From Desulfoferula mesophila (GTDB taxonomy: Bacteria > Desulfobacterota > Desulfarculia > Desulfarculales > Desulfarculaceae): a stretch of 64,000 nt of DNA. The stretch lies in assembly GCF_037076455.1 (NCBI RefSeq), contig NZ_AP028679.1:3239501-3303500 (forward strand), written 5' to 3'. The stretch's first letter is position 1. Every line of letters starts with the position of its first letter. A model generated the notes under the pieces. The model was given only the letters and a program-made list of their open reading frames with translations. It did not search any database and was not told where the DNA came from. This document shows, piece by piece, positions 29,358 to 38,488 of this stretch. The translations under genes and the position numbers were made by a program.

Positions 29358-30401
29358 CTAGTGCTCAAAGGGCCAAAGCCGGAAATAATCCTTTATCCGC
29401 CGCCAAATCTCGGCCAGTCCATGGGGCTCGAAGACCAAAAACCCCACGATCAGAAGGCCGAAAACCACGGTTTGCAACGGGAACAGGTAGCTCATCAACT
29501 TGTCGTCCAGGCCCTGGAAAAGGGCCAGGCCGCTTTGCAGGGCCTCGGGCACCATGGTCATGAAAATGGCCCCGAATATGGAGCCCAACACCGAACCCAA
29601 ACCGCCGACGATGATCATGGCCAGATAGCGGATGGATTCGTGCAGGGGGAAGTGCTCCGGAGTGACTATCTTGAGCAGATAGACCTGCAAGCAACCGGCG
29701 ACCCCGGCGAAGAAGCTGCTGGTGGCAAAGGCGTAAAGCTTGTACTGAAACAGGTTGATGCCCATCAGCTCGGCGGAGATGTCGCGGTCGCGGATGGCGA
29801 TGAAGGCCCGGCCCACCCGGGTGCGGAACAGGTTGCGGGCCGCGCTTACCGCCAGGATGACGATCGGCACGGTCACGAAGTAGAACTTGAACTCGGTGTC
29901 CAGCTTAAGGCCGAATATGTCCGGCGGAGGCACGTTGATTCCCCGGATGCCGCCGGTCACCGGGGTCCAGTGCACGAAGATGAAGTCAAAGATCACCTGG
30001 GCGGCCAGGGTGGCAATGCACAGGTACAGGCCCTTCATGCGCATGGAGGGCGCCCCCACGATGACCCCGAAAAAGGCCGCCGAAAGCCCGGAGAGGGGCA
30101 GGCAAACCAGGAAAGGCAGGCCCAGGCGGGTGGTCAGGATGGCGCTGGTGTAGGCGCCGATACCCACGAACGCGGCGTGGCCCAGGGATATTTGGCCGGC
30201 CGCCCCAATGAGGATGTTCAGGCCCACCGCGGCCACGATGGCCACGCCGGTCAGGTCGGCCATGTAGAGCAGGTAGGGCCCGGCCAGGAAGGGGAAGACG
30301 GCCAGGGCCGCGAAGAGCAGGGCCAGCCAAACCCGGACCGTGCCGCTGCGGAAGACCGCTTCGTCGGCGGCGTAGGACTGTTTGAAGTCGCCTATGCGCA
30401 T
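29358..30401 (-). CDS. livM: LIV-type ABC transporter permease (LivM-like)
   Basis: A 347-residue inner-membrane permease with about eight to ten helices. LNILIGAAGQISLGHAAFVGIGAY is the classic LivM/LivH signature (residues about 60-83), and RVGRAFIAIRDRDISAELMG is the cytoplasmic coupling loop. It lies 21 bases after the LivH-like gene. Confidence 0.92.
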   Translation of the reverse strand: MRIGDFKQSYAADEAVFRSGTVRVWLALLFAALAVFPFLAGPYLLYMADLTGVAIVAAVGLNILIGAAGQISLGHAAFVGIGAYTSAILTTRLGLPFLVCLPLSGLSAAFFGVIVGAPSMRMKGLYLCIATLAAQVIFDFIFVHWTPVTGGIRGINVPPPDIFGLKLDTEFKFYFVTVPIVILAVSAARNLFRTRVGRAFIAIRDRDISAELMGINLFQYKLYAFATSSFFAGVAGCLQVYLLKIVTPEHFPLHESIRYLAMIIVGGLGSVLGSIFGAIFMTMVPEALQSGLALFQGLDDKLMSYLFPLQTVVFGLLIVGFLVFEPHGLAEIWRRIKDYFRLWPFEH

Positions 30402-30422
30402 GGCCGTGCCGCTTACCTCCCG

Positions 30423-31307
30423 CTACAAGCGCTCGATGTCTTCTTTGCCGAAGAGCCCGTAGGGCTTTACCAACAGAATCAGGACCAAAACCACGAAAGG
30501 AGCCAAGTCCTTGACCCCGCCGCCCACGTAGGGGTCCAGATAGCCCCCGGCGATGTTTTCCACCAGCCCCACGATGAAGCCGCCCACCACCGCCCCGGCG
30601 ATGGAGTCCAGGCCCCCCAGGATGACCACCGGGAAGATCTTGAGGCCGATGCCGCCCAGGGTGGGCTGGATGCCGCCGATGTTGCCGATGATCACCCCGC
30701 CCAGGGCCGCGGCGATGGCCCCCAGGGACCAGGCCACGGTGAACATGCTGCGCACGTTGATGCCCATGGAAAAGGCGGCCATCTGATCGCCGGCGGTGGC
30801 CCGCATGGCGACCCCCACCTTGGCGTATTTGAACAGCAGGGCGAAAAGGATCACCGCGGCCATGGCCGCCACGAAGCCCCAGAACAGGTTGGAGCGCACG
30901 ATGATATCGCCGATGATTATGGGCGCCCGGGGGAACAGGGGCGGAAAGCTTTTGAAATCGGTGGACCAGATGATCTCGGCCAGGCCCATGAGGATGGAGC
31001 TGAGCCCGATGGTGACCATCACGATGCTGATGGTGGGCTGTCCCAGCATGTAGCGCAGGATGGCCCGCTCTATGAAAAGCCCCAGCAAGGCCGAGGAAAA
31101 CATGACCAGCAAAAAGGAGGGGATGGGCGGCAGGCCGATCATCACCATGAAGGTGTAGAAGAAGTAGGCCCCGATCATCATGAATTCGCCGGTGGCGAAG
31201 TTGATGATGCTGGTGGCCTTGTAAATCAGCACGAAGCCCAGGGCGATGAGGGCGTAGACCCCGCCCACCGCGATGCCGCTGACGATCAGTTGCAGCAGGA
31301 TGTCCAT
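30423..31307 (-). CDS. livH: LIV-type ABC transporter permease (LivH-like)
   Basis: A 294-residue inner-membrane permease. The N-terminal ISGIAVGGVYALIALGFVLI and NFATGEFMMIGAYF are LivH signatures. The conserved GGLDSIAGAVVGGFIVGLVEN stretch lies near residue 215. It sits 4 bases after livG and forms the heterodimeric channel with the LivM-like protein. Confidence 0.92.
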   Translation of the reverse strand: MDILLQLIVSGIAVGGVYALIALGFVLIYKATSIINFATGEFMMIGAYFFYTFMVMIGLPPIPSFLLVMFSSALLGLFIERAILRYMLGQPTISIVMVTIGLSSILMGLAEIIWSTDFKSFPPLFPRAPIIIGDIIVRSNLFWGFVAAMAAVILFALLFKYAKVGVAMRATAGDQMAAFSMGINVRSMFTVAWSLGAIAAALGGVIIGNIGGIQPTLGGIGLKIFPVVILGGLDSIAGAVVGGFIVGLVENIAGGYLDPYVGGGVKDLAPFVVLVLILLVKPYGLFGKEDIERL

Positions 31308-31311
31308 GGAC

Positions 31312-32091
31312 CTAGCCCTTCTTCTCGCCTAGGTAGGCCTTGATTACCTCGGGGTGGCTCTGCATCTGCTCCGGGGTGCCCTCGGCGATCTTCTGGCCGA
31401 AGTTGAGCACCATGACCCTGTCGCTGATGTCCATGATCACGTTCATGTCGTGCTCGATCAGCACGATGGTGATGCCCTGTTCCTCCTGGATGTCCAGGAT
31501 GAAGCGGGCCATGTCCTCGGTCTCCTCGGCGTTCATGCCCGCCACCGGCTCGTCCATCAAAAGGACCTTGGGCCGCATGGCCAGGGCCCGAGCCAACTCC
31601 ACCCGCTTTTGCAGGCCATAGGCCAACGAACCCACCGCCTGCTTGCGGATGGGCTCGATCTCCAGAAAGTCGATGATCTTCTTCTCCACCAGGTCGCGCA
31701 GGGCCATCTCTTCACGGTGGGCCGCCCCCCAATACATCAGGGCCGCCGGCAACCCGGTCTTGAGGTGGGCATGGGCCCCCAGTTTGATGTTGTCCAGCAC
31801 GGTCATGCCCCGAAACAGAGCGATGTTCTGGAAGGTGCGGGCCAGGCCCATGGCGGCCCGGCGGTCGGGGCTGGTGCGGGTTATCTCCTTGCCCTGAAAA
31901 AACATGCGCCCGGCCGAGGGGCGGTAAAAGCCGCCGATGCAGTTGAGTATGGAGGTCTTGCCCGCCCCGTTGGGACCGATGATGGCGAAAATCTCGCCGG
32001 GATTGACCTTGAAGCTAACCTCCGAAAGCACCGTGAGGCCCCCGAAGGAAAGGGAGACTTCCTCCATGCTGAGAATGGGCTGTTGCGCCAT
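31312..32091 (-). CDS. livG: LIV-type ABC transporter ATP-binding protein (LivG-like)
   Basis: A 259-residue ATPase with Walker A GPNGAGKTS near residue 39, the LivG-type LARTFQNIALFRGMTVLDN, a signature region reading GSLAYGLQKRVELARAL (Y-G-L in place of the usual S-G-G, common in LivG), and Walker B VLLMDEPVAGMN. Start ATG 32091 has AGGAGG three bases upstream. It is the first transporter gene, 68 bases after the TetR gene. Confidence 0.92.
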   Translation of the reverse strand: MAQQPILSMEEVSLSFGGLTVLSEVSFKVNPGEIFAIIGPNGAGKTSILNCIGGFYRPSAGRMFFQGKEITRTSPDRRAAMGLARTFQNIALFRGMTVLDNIKLGAHAHLKTGLPAALMYWGAAHREEMALRDLVEKKIIDFLEIEPIRKQAVGSLAYGLQKRVELARALAMRPKVLLMDEPVAGMNAEETEDMARFILDIQEEQGITIVLIEHDMNVIMDISDRVMVLNFGQKIAEGTPEQMQSHPEVIKAYLGEKKG

Positions 32092-32159
32092 GCGCCTCCT
32101 GCGGGCTGTATAGGGTGAGGGGCTGCCCCGCCGCTTTAACGGAGCCGCGGACCGGGGGG

Positions 32160-32789
32160 CTACTTGCTGATGCCCCGGGCCATGATTTCTATGGCCAACT
32201 CCAGGGTGCCCTGGAGATAGTCCTTTTCCGGCGCGAAGCCGCGCTTGCTTTCCTCCCAAAGCACCAGCCCGCAAAACACCGACCAGACCAAATCGGCCAG
32301 GGCCACGGGATGATAGGGCCTGAACCGCCCTTGCTGAATGCCTTGTTGGAAAATGCCGGCCATCAGCCGGAGCGCCTTGGCGGCCATGGAGTTGATCTCC
32401 TCCTTGAGCTCGGGCGACAGCTCCATGAGTTCCTGGCTGGCCTGCATGTGCAGCACGTTGACCAGAATGAGGGGATCAAAGGTATAGACGTCGTGCATGG
32501 CTTGGGCCAGGCGGCGCACCTTGTCGGCAGGGTCCAAGCCCTTTTGCCCGGCCACTTGCTCCACCCTTTGGCAGAGAAAGGCCAGCATCTTGACGTTGAG
32601 CGAAGCGTAGAGCTCGCTCTTGTTGTTGAAGTAGAGGTAAAGGGTGGCGGGACTGAGTTCGGCCCGGGCGGCTATCTCTTCCATGGTGGCGCCCTGGTAG
32701 CCCTTGCGAGAGAAGATTTCCTTGGCCGCGTCCAGGATGGCCACCCGGCGCTGCTCTTTCTCCCTGGCCCTGCGCTCAACTACACCCAT
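32160..32789 (-). CDS. TetR-family transcriptional regulator
   Basis: A 209-residue regulator. The N-terminal DNA-binding domain (about 15-65) reads RVAILDAAKEIFSRKGYQGA followed by TMEEIAARAELSPATLYLYF, and the rest is the helical ligand domain. Start ATG 32789 (MGVVERRAREKEQRR) is family-typical; the frame extends to 32882 without similarity. It heads the LIV/acyl-CoA synthetase operon on the same strand, so it probably controls that operon, perhaps in response to the acyl-CoA product as other fatty-acid TetR regulators do. Confidence 0.9.
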   Translation of the reverse strand: MGVVERRAREKEQRRVAILDAAKEIFSRKGYQGATMEEIAARAELSPATLYLYFNNKSELYASLNVKMLAFLCQRVEQVAGQKGLDPADKVRRLAQAMHDVYTFDPLILVNVLHMQASQELMELSPELKEEINSMAAKALRLMAGIFQQGIQQGRFRPYHPVALADLVWSVFCGLVLWEESKRGFAPEKDYLQGTLELAIEIMARGISK

Positions 32790-33225
32790 GGTCTTTTGCC
32801 GCAGCCTCCCGAAAAGGGGGGTCACTGAATGCAATTCATGGTGTGAATGCCATTTATAATCGATCCGCCCGTCTAAAGTCAACTATACCGCTGGGTATAT
32901 GCGTCTTTTCACAATCCGAACGCACCGAATCGCAAAGCATGTTCCCCTGGCGGGTTGCAAAAGCGGGGGGTTACTTGGCTCTCTCCCGTAGGTGGTCAAA
33001 GCCTTTGGGGGCGATTGCACTTTTTGCCGATAATCCCTTTCCCGATGGCCCCCTGGTCCGAGGCAAACCTCACCAATTAAAGGTATGGCCGGTATCTTCA
33101 AGCGATACCGGCCCATTAGAACCAATAAGAGAGATTGTCAGCGACGCTGCAAGGGCCAATCGAGACAGGAGCGAGGCGCACAACCGCGACATTTGGGTTG
33201 TACGGTGTAAGGGATCAGGGCCGGC
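32790..33225. other. Intergenic region upstream of the TetR gene
   Basis: About 435 bases with no convincing gene; short frames on both strands lack similarity and start signals. Near 32828-32860 it holds a short TGAAT-GCA-ATTCA inverted repeat and a second TGAATGCC copy, which could be TetR operator half-sites. It also contains the hairpin at 33087-33113. Confidence 0.45.
33087..33113 (-). terminator. Perfect 10-bp hairpin downstream of the GntR-type gene
   Basis: GGCCGGTATC and GATACCGGCC flank a 7-base loop. On the minus strand the hairpin lies about 110 bases after the GntR-family stop and is followed by ATACCTTTAATT, a poor T-run. It is probably a terminator or an mRNA 3' end; the function is uncertain. 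Confidence 0.4.
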
Positions 33226-33918
33226 CTAGGCTCCGCTGCCCTTTTTGGCTCGAAGGTGTTGCAGGTAAAGCTGCTGGGAATGCCCGAAGTGGTGTTCGGG
33301 CAAGGCCTCCAGCGTGGCCAAGTCCCCCGACTCCAGAGCCATGATGTACTGTTGGTGCTCGTCGAACAGGCGTTCCACCATCTCCGGGGACGACCAGGCG
33401 GTGGTGTTGAAGATGTGGCAGCGCTTCTTCAGCTCGAGGATCATTTTGAGCAAGGTCTTGTTGCCCGACAGGCCGGCGATGTAGTTGTGAAACTGCGCGT
33501 TGGCCGCGATGACACCGCTCAGGTCGCCGCGGCGGTAACAGCCGGTCAGTTGGTCATCGATCTCCCGCAGCCGGGTCAAATCCCGGGGGGAGACCCGTTG
33601 CGCGGCCAGGGCGTTGGCCATCTTCTCCAGCCCCACCCGCACCTGGAAAATCTCGTCAATTTCCTCCGGGCCCAAATCGCTGACCATGGCCCCCCGGTGA
33701 GGTTCCATCTTGACCAGGCCCTTGGTCTCCATGGCCTGCAGGGCGGTGCGCACCAGGTAGCTGCTTACGCCCAAGCGTTCGCTCAAGGCGCTGACGACCA
33801 GGCGCTCCCGTGGTTGTAACTCACCGGTAAAAATCATTTTTTCCAGAATATCCACCACCTCGTCCGGTCGCAAGGCAGCTTGTCCCTGGGTTGGTTCCAT
33901 GTGCTTAATTTTAGGCAA
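33226..33918 (-). CDS. GntR-family (FCD domain) transcriptional regulator
   Basis: A 230-residue regulator. A winged helix-turn-helix occupies about 18-85 (MIFTGELQPRERLVVSALSE, then the helix with VSSYLVRTALQAMETKGLV). An FCD ligand domain follows (about 95-220), with the histidines of FHNYIAGLSGN and HHFGHSQQLY that usually bind a metal. FCD regulators sense small organic acids. It is divergent from the RidA/TRAP/lyase operon, and the intergenic palindrome at 34025-34036 is a likely operator, so it probably controls that operon. Confidence 0.9.
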   Translation of the reverse strand: MPKIKHMEPTQGQAALRPDEVVDILEKMIFTGELQPRERLVVSALSERLGVSSYLVRTALQAMETKGLVKMEPHRGAMVSDLGPEEIDEIFQVRVGLEKMANALAAQRVSPRDLTRLREIDDQLTGCYRRGDLSGVIAANAQFHNYIAGLSGNKTLLKMILELKKRCHIFNTTAWSSPEMVERLFDEHQQYIMALESGDLATLEALPEHHFGHSQQLYLQHLRAKKGSGA

Positions 33919-34024
33919 TCGGCGACTTCCCTTTCACCGCCCGGGCCCAATCCCCTCTTGGAATAAGACCCCAGGCATTACTGGACAAAAATATAGCACA
34001 ACGTTCTGATAATTTGGATATAAA

Positions 34025-34036
34025 ATTTGCGCAAAT
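34025..34036. promoter_or_regulatory. Candidate operator palindrome ATTTGCGCAAAT
   Basis: A perfect 12-bp palindrome lies 28 bases upstream of the -35 element of the RidA operon, in an AT-rich divergent spacer. A degenerate second copy, AATTGCGCTATT, follows at about 34049-34060, close to the -35. The arrangement fits binding by the divergent GntR/FCD regulator. Confidence 0.5.
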
Positions 34037-34063
34037 CTTTTTTAAAATAATTGCGCTATTTTC

Positions 34064-34093
34064 TTGACACCAGTAGACTCTCTTTTCTAGGAT
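34064..34093 (+). promoter_or_regulatory. Sigma70-type promoter of the RidA/TRAP operon
   Basis: TTGACA at 34064-34069, an 18-base spacer and TAGGAT at 34088-34093, about 75 bases before the first start codon. Confidence 0.6.
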
Positions 34094-34167
34094 ATGTCGT
34101 CATCTGTAAATCTATTTGACTTTGGTCCGGGCCGAACCGGCCCGCCAATGCCGGAAGGATCGGCCCA

Positions 34168-34554
34168 GTGAGCAAACAAATCATCTCAAGCCCCCTGGCT
34201 CCCGACGCCATCGGACCCTATTCCCATGCGGTAAAGGCCGGTGAGTTTTTGTTCGTCTCGGGCCAGGTCGGCGTGGACCCGGCAACCGGCGAGTTCGCCG
34301 GGCCGGATACCGCCGACCAGACCGAGCAGTGTCTCAAAAATCTGTCCGCCATCCTGAGCGAGGCCGGCGCCGGCCTGGAGCAGGTATTCAAGACCACCGT
34401 TTTTTTGGCCGACCTGGATGATTTCCAGGTCATGAACCAGGTGTATTCCCGATTTTTCTCCGCCGACCCGCCGGCCCGGGCCTGCGTAAAGGTGGCCAGG
34501 CTGCCCCGCGGGGCCCGGGTGGAGATAGAGCTGGTGGCCCACCTAGCCGCCTGA
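34168..34554 (+). CDS. RidA-family enamine/imine deaminase
   Basis: A 128-residue trimeric RidA/YjgF-family protein that hydrolyses reactive enamines and imines released by PLP enzymes. The conserved stretches APDAIGPYSHAVKAG, FVSGQVGVDPATGEF and the C-terminal RACVKVARLPRGARVEIEL (with the substrate-binding Arg) are present. The start is GTG 34168, with GGAAGGA upstream. As first gene of an operon ending in a cysteine desulfidase-like enzyme, it probably removes 2-aminoacrylate-type intermediates. Confidence 0.92.
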   Translation: MSKQIISSPLAPDAIGPYSHAVKAGEFLFVSGQVGVDPATGEFAGPDTADQTEQCLKNLSAILSEAGAGLEQVFKTTVFLADLDDFQVMNQVYSRFFSADPPARACVKVARLPRGARVEIELVAHLAA

Positions 34555-34632
34555 ACCGGCAGACGCACCTTTTGATTGGCCCGCACAAGGGCCGGCACCG
34601 GTAATTCCTATATTTTGACAAGGAGAGAGCCC

Positions 34633-35607
34633 ATGTCCCTGCGTAAGCTATTCACCACAACCGCCCTGGCTTTATGCGGCCTGATGATGGCCCTTCCCGC
34701 CTCGGCCAAAGTCAACTCCTTCACCATAACCGCGGGCCCCATGGGCGGTGATTGGTACTCCATAGGCGGAGCCATGGGCGAGATGGCCAAGCAGGTCTTC
34801 CCCGGGGCCATCGTGACCGTGACCACCGGCGGGGCCCTGGCCAACGTGGCCAAGGTCAACGCGGGCAAGGCCGACGTGGGGCTCTCCATGGCCAAGCTCT
34901 ACGCCGAGGCCCTGGCGGGCAAAGGCAAGTACGAGGGCAAGAAGCAGGAAAACCTCAGAGCGGTGGCCTTTTTGGCCTACATCCCCATGAGCTACTTCCT
35001 GGTCAAGGCCGACAACCCCCTGACCTCCATCGAGGAGATCAAGGCCAAGAAGCTGCCCATCCGCCTGCTCACCTCCAAGAAGGGTTCCTCGCCCTCCCTG
35101 GCCGCCGAGCTTATGCTGGCCCAATACGGCATCTCCTTTGACGACATCAAGAGCTGGGGCGGCTCGGTATCCTTCGTGTCCTACGCCGAGGCTTCCAACC
35201 TGATCAAGGATGGCCACGCCGACGCCTGGGTGGGCCCCATGGTTTCCTCCATCGTGGAGCTGACCACCACCACCAAGATGAAGCAACTCACCATCAAGCC
35301 GGCCTTCCTGGACAAGCTCAAGAAGGATTTCAACTACGCCGAGGTGATGCTGCCCAAGGGCAAATACTATTTCGTCACCCAGGACACCCCCCAGATGGCC
35401 GAGGCGGTCATCGTCATCACCCAGAAGAAGCTGAGCACCGACGAGGTCTACCAGTTCACTTCCTCGCTGATGAAAAACGCCGCTCGCATCCAGGGCATCC
35501 ACAAGACCTACAGCGGATTCGACCCGGCCACCGCCTGGCAGAACGTAGGCGGCCCCCTGCATCCCGGCGCCGAAAAGTACTACAAGGAAAAGGGTTACCT
35601 AAAGTAA
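34633..35607 (+). CDS. TRAP transporter solute-binding protein, TAXI family
   Basis: A 324-residue periplasmic binding protein. The signal peptide is MSLRKLFTTTALALCGLMMA ending at PASAKV. The mature protein opens with FTITAGPMGGDWYSIGGAM, typical of TAXI proteins, and contains TVTTGGALANVAKVNAGKAD. Start ATG 34633 follows AGGAGAG. It delivers a substrate, probably a carboxylate or amino acid, to the fused permease encoded next; the ligand is unknown. Confidence 0.92.
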   Translation: MSLRKLFTTTALALCGLMMALPASAKVNSFTITAGPMGGDWYSIGGAMGEMAKQVFPGAIVTVTTGGALANVAKVNAGKADVGLSMAKLYAEALAGKGKYEGKKQENLRAVAFLAYIPMSYFLVKADNPLTSIEEIKAKKLPIRLLTSKKGSSPSLAAELMLAQYGISFDDIKSWGGSVSFVSYAEASNLIKDGHADAWVGPMVSSIVELTTTTKMKQLTIKPAFLDKLKKDFNYAEVMLPKGKYYFVTQDTPQMAEAVIVITQKKLSTDEVYQFTSSLMKNAARIQGIHKTYSGFDPATAWQNVGGPLHPGAEKYYKEKGYLK

Positions 35608-35622
35608 GGACGGGAACGGCCC

Positions 35623-37527
35623 ATGGCCCAGACTGCTTCATCTAAGACCGCTTCATCCGTGTATCGGTGGATCACCGGGGCGTGCTTCGTGGCCTTCTCC
35701 GGCTACCATCTGTGGACTACCGCCTTCGGCATGCCGGTGGCCTATCTTCACCGCCCGGTGTTCCTCACCTTTGCCATGCCCCTGGGCTTTTTGATCTACT
35801 CTATCAAGGGCAAGAAGCACCTGGACCGTGGCAGTTGGATGGACATGGCCTTGGCGGTGGTGGCCCTGATCTGTTTCGCCACCATCGCCTTTTCCTTTGA
35901 AAGCAACTCCGAACGCATGTCTCTGGTGGACCCCCTGACCACCTGGCAGTTGATAGCCGGAGGCGTGTGCATCCTGCTGGTGCTGGAGCTGACCCGCCGC
36001 ACCGTGGGTCTGGTGTTGTCCCTGGTGGCCGTGGCCGCCCTGGCCTACGCCTTTTTCGGCACCTATATGCCCGCCATGCTGGCCCACCAGGATTTCTCAC
36101 TGGTGGAGGTCATCGACTACCTCAACTACGGCCTGGACGGAATCTACTCCGTACCGGTGGGGGTGGCCTCCACCTACATCGTGGTCTTCATCATCTTCGG
36201 CACCTTTTTGGAAAAATCCGGCGCCGGCGACGTGATGATGGACCTGGGCCGGGCCCTGGCCGGGCACCACCGGGGCGGCCCGGCCAAGATCGGGGTCATC
36301 ACCAGCGCCTTCTTCGGCAGCATCTCCGGCTCGGCGGCGGCCAACGTCTACGCCACCGGCACCTTCACCATCCCCATGATGAAGCGCATCGGCTACTCGC
36401 CGGCCTTTGCCGGAGCCGTGGAGGCTTCATCCAGCACCGGCGGCCAACTGGTGCCGCCGGTCATGGGCGCGGCCGCCTTTCTCATGGCCGACATCCTGGG
36501 AGTGCCCTACCTCAAGATCTGCGCCGCCGCCCTGATCCCCTCGGTGCTCTACTTTTTGTCCCTGCTGCTCATGATCGACTTCGAGGCCGCCCGCAAGGGC
36601 CTCCAGGGCATGGACAAGGAGAACCAGCCCAGCCTGCGCGAGACCCTCAAGCGCAGCTACCTGCTGCTGCCCATCCTGGTGCTGCTGGTGGTCATGCTCA
36701 TGGGCTACACCCCCTTCCGGGCGGCCTTCGCGGGCACCCTGGCCGCGGTGTTGGTCACCATGTTCTCCAAGGAACACCGCATGGGCCCCCGCAAGATCAT
36801 CGAGGCACTGGAGATCAGCGCCCAGCGCACCATCCTCATCGCCTCGGCCTGCGCCGCGGCGGGCATCATCATCGGGGTGGTGACCCTCACCGGCATCGGC
36901 CTGAACATCAGCTCGGTGATCATCACCTCCTCGGGCGGCTACTCCCTGGTGGCCCTGGCCCTGGTCATGGTGGCCTCCATCATCATGGGCATGGGCACGC
37001 CCACCACCGTGGCCTACATCATCGTGGCCACCCTGGGGGTGCCCTCGCTGATCAAGCTGGGCTTCGCCGAGCTGCCTTCCCACTTTTTCGTGTTCTACTT
37101 CGGGGTGCTGTCCATGGTAACCCCGCCGGTGGCCGTGGCCGCCTATGCCGCGGCCGAGATCGCCAAGGCCAACATGATGAAGATCGGCTTCACCGCGGTA
37201 AAGCTGTGCTTCGTGGCCTTCTTGATCCCCTACGTGTTCATCTACGACAACAGCCTGCTGATGCAGGGCCCCTGGAGCGCCATCATCAGTGAATTTTTCA
37301 CCGCCGTGGCGGGGGTGGTGGCCTTGGCCGCCGCCTTCCAGGGATGGTTCCTGATCAAGCTTCGCTGGCAGATAAGAGCCACCATGTTCGTGGCGGCCAT
37401 CTCCCTGATCCTACCGGGCATATCCAGCAACCTGGCCGGCTTGGCCCTGTTCGCCGGACTGGTGGTCTATGCCTTTTTCATGCAAAAGAAACAACGCGCC
37501 GCCCAAGAGGCGACCCAGCCTGCCTGA
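35623..37527 (+). CDS. TRAP transporter fused permease (DctQM type)
   Basis: A 634-residue inner-membrane protein joining the small 4-helix DctQ-like part (N-terminal about 170 residues) and the large 12-helix DctM part. This fusion is usual for TAXI systems. FGSISGSAAANVYATGTFTIPMM is split over the typical DctM motif near residue 230, and GMGTPTTVAYIIVATLG lies near 450. Transport is driven by ion gradients. The gene lies 15 bases after the binding-protein gene. Confidence 0.93.
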   Translation: MAQTASSKTASSVYRWITGACFVAFSGYHLWTTAFGMPVAYLHRPVFLTFAMPLGFLIYSIKGKKHLDRGSWMDMALAVVALICFATIAFSFESNSERMSLVDPLTTWQLIAGGVCILLVLELTRRTVGLVLSLVAVAALAYAFFGTYMPAMLAHQDFSLVEVIDYLNYGLDGIYSVPVGVASTYIVVFIIFGTFLEKSGAGDVMMDLGRALAGHHRGGPAKIGVITSAFFGSISGSAAANVYATGTFTIPMMKRIGYSPAFAGAVEASSSTGGQLVPPVMGAAAFLMADILGVPYLKICAAALIPSVLYFLSLLLMIDFEAARKGLQGMDKENQPSLRETLKRSYLLLPILVLLVVMLMGYTPFRAAFAGTLAAVLVTMFSKEHRMGPRKIIEALEISAQRTILIASACAAAGIIIGVVTLTGIGLNISSVIITSSGGYSLVALALVMVASIIMGMGTPTTVAYIIVATLGVPSLIKLGFAELPSHFFVFYFGVLSMVTPPVAVAAYAAAEIAKANMMKIGFTAVKLCFVAFLIPYVFIYDNSLLMQGPWSAIISEFFTAVAGVVALAAAFQGWFLIKLRWQIRATMFVAAISLILPGISSNLAGLALFAGLVVYAFFMQKKQRAAQEATQPA

Positions 37528-37552
37528 TGAGGCTGTAGGAGGAAACACTAAA

Positions 37553-38479
37553 ATGACTAAAGAACTGTATCGCCCCCAAGGTTCCTGGGTGGCCCTGATC
37601 ACCCCCTTCACCCCCGACGGGCAGGTGGACCTGGACGGCTACAAGACCCTAATCGACTTCCATGTAGCCAACCATACCTCGGCCCTGCTGATAATGGGCT
37701 CCACCGGCGAGCCCACCACCCTCAGCCTGGCGGAGCGCAAGGAGATCATCAAGAACCTGGGGCCCTATTGCCAGGGCAAGATACCGGTATTCTTCGGCGT
37801 GACCCTGGGCACCACCCAGGACACCATCGACCTGGCCCGCTATGCCCAGCACAACGGAGCCGACGGCGTGGTCCTGGTGGCTCCGGCCTACATCGCCCCG
37901 CCCCAGGAGGCGGTGTTCAACTTCCTCAAGGCGGTGTGCGACTCCATCGACATCGCGGTGGGCCTGTACAACAACCCCGCCCGGGTGGTGGTCAACCTGG
38001 CCCCCAGCACCATCGTCCGCCTGTCCCAGGAATGCCCCAACCTGGTGGCCGACAAGGAAGCGGTGCCGGACGTGGCCCAGCTGGCCAGCGTGATGGACGG
38101 CACCAGCGGCCGCATCCGCCTGCTCACCTGCGACTCCCCGGCCTACGCCATGATCCTGCCCACCCTGGCCATGGGCGGCCACGGAACGGCCAACGTGACC
38201 GGCAACGTGGCCCCGCGCGAGATCGCCGAGATGTCCCAGCCCTGGACCAACTGGGAGCAGGCAAAGCGCAGCCGGGAGCTTTACTTCGAGCTGCTACCCT
38301 TGATGGAGGCGGTCTACTCCGCCCCCAACCCCATCGCCACCAAGGCCATGGTGCGCCTGCTGGGCCTGCCGGCCGGTTACTGCCGCCTGCCCCTGCCGGA
38401 CGTGCCGCCCAGGACCCTGCGGGCCATGGAGGCCGTCATCGAGCGCTTCGACCTCAAGGCCAAGTACGGACTCAAGTAG
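37553..38479 (+). CDS. DapA/NanA-family aldolase (dihydrodipicolinate synthase family)
   Basis: A 308-residue (beta/alpha)8 class I aldolase. GSTGEPTTLSLAERKEI near residue 45 is the family carboxylate-binding loop. GLYNNPARVVVNL holds the catalytic tyrosine, and the Schiff-base lysine is in NLVADKEAVPD near residue 166. A good GGAGGAAA site precedes ATG 37553. The operon context (TRAP importer, RidA, desulfidase-like protein) suggests a catabolic 2-oxo-acid lyase rather than the lysine-pathway DapA. The exact reaction is unknown. Confidence 0.88.
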   Translation: MTKELYRPQGSWVALITPFTPDGQVDLDGYKTLIDFHVANHTSALLIMGSTGEPTTLSLAERKEIIKNLGPYCQGKIPVFFGVTLGTTQDTIDLARYAQHNGADGVVLVAPAYIAPPQEAVFNFLKAVCDSIDIAVGLYNNPARVVVNLAPSTIVRLSQECPNLVADKEAVPDVAQLASVMDGTSGRIRLLTCDSPAYAMILPTLAMGGHGTANVTGNVAPREIAEMSQPWTNWEQAKRSRELYFELLPLMEAVYSAPNPIATKAMVRLLGLPAGYCRLPLPDVPPRTLRAMEAVIERFDLKAKYGLK

Positions 38480-38488
38480 GGCCGGGAC

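Noticed and set aside
29034-31343. 769-codon plus-strand open frame opposite the LIV genes
   Set aside because: Antisense shadow of the LIV permease and binding-protein genes; composition is Gln/His/Gly/Asp-rich with no recognisable fold.
32883-33229. Two open frames (one per strand) in the spacer upstream of the TetR gene
   Set aside because: No similarity, poor starts, and they cross the inverted repeat at 33087-33113.
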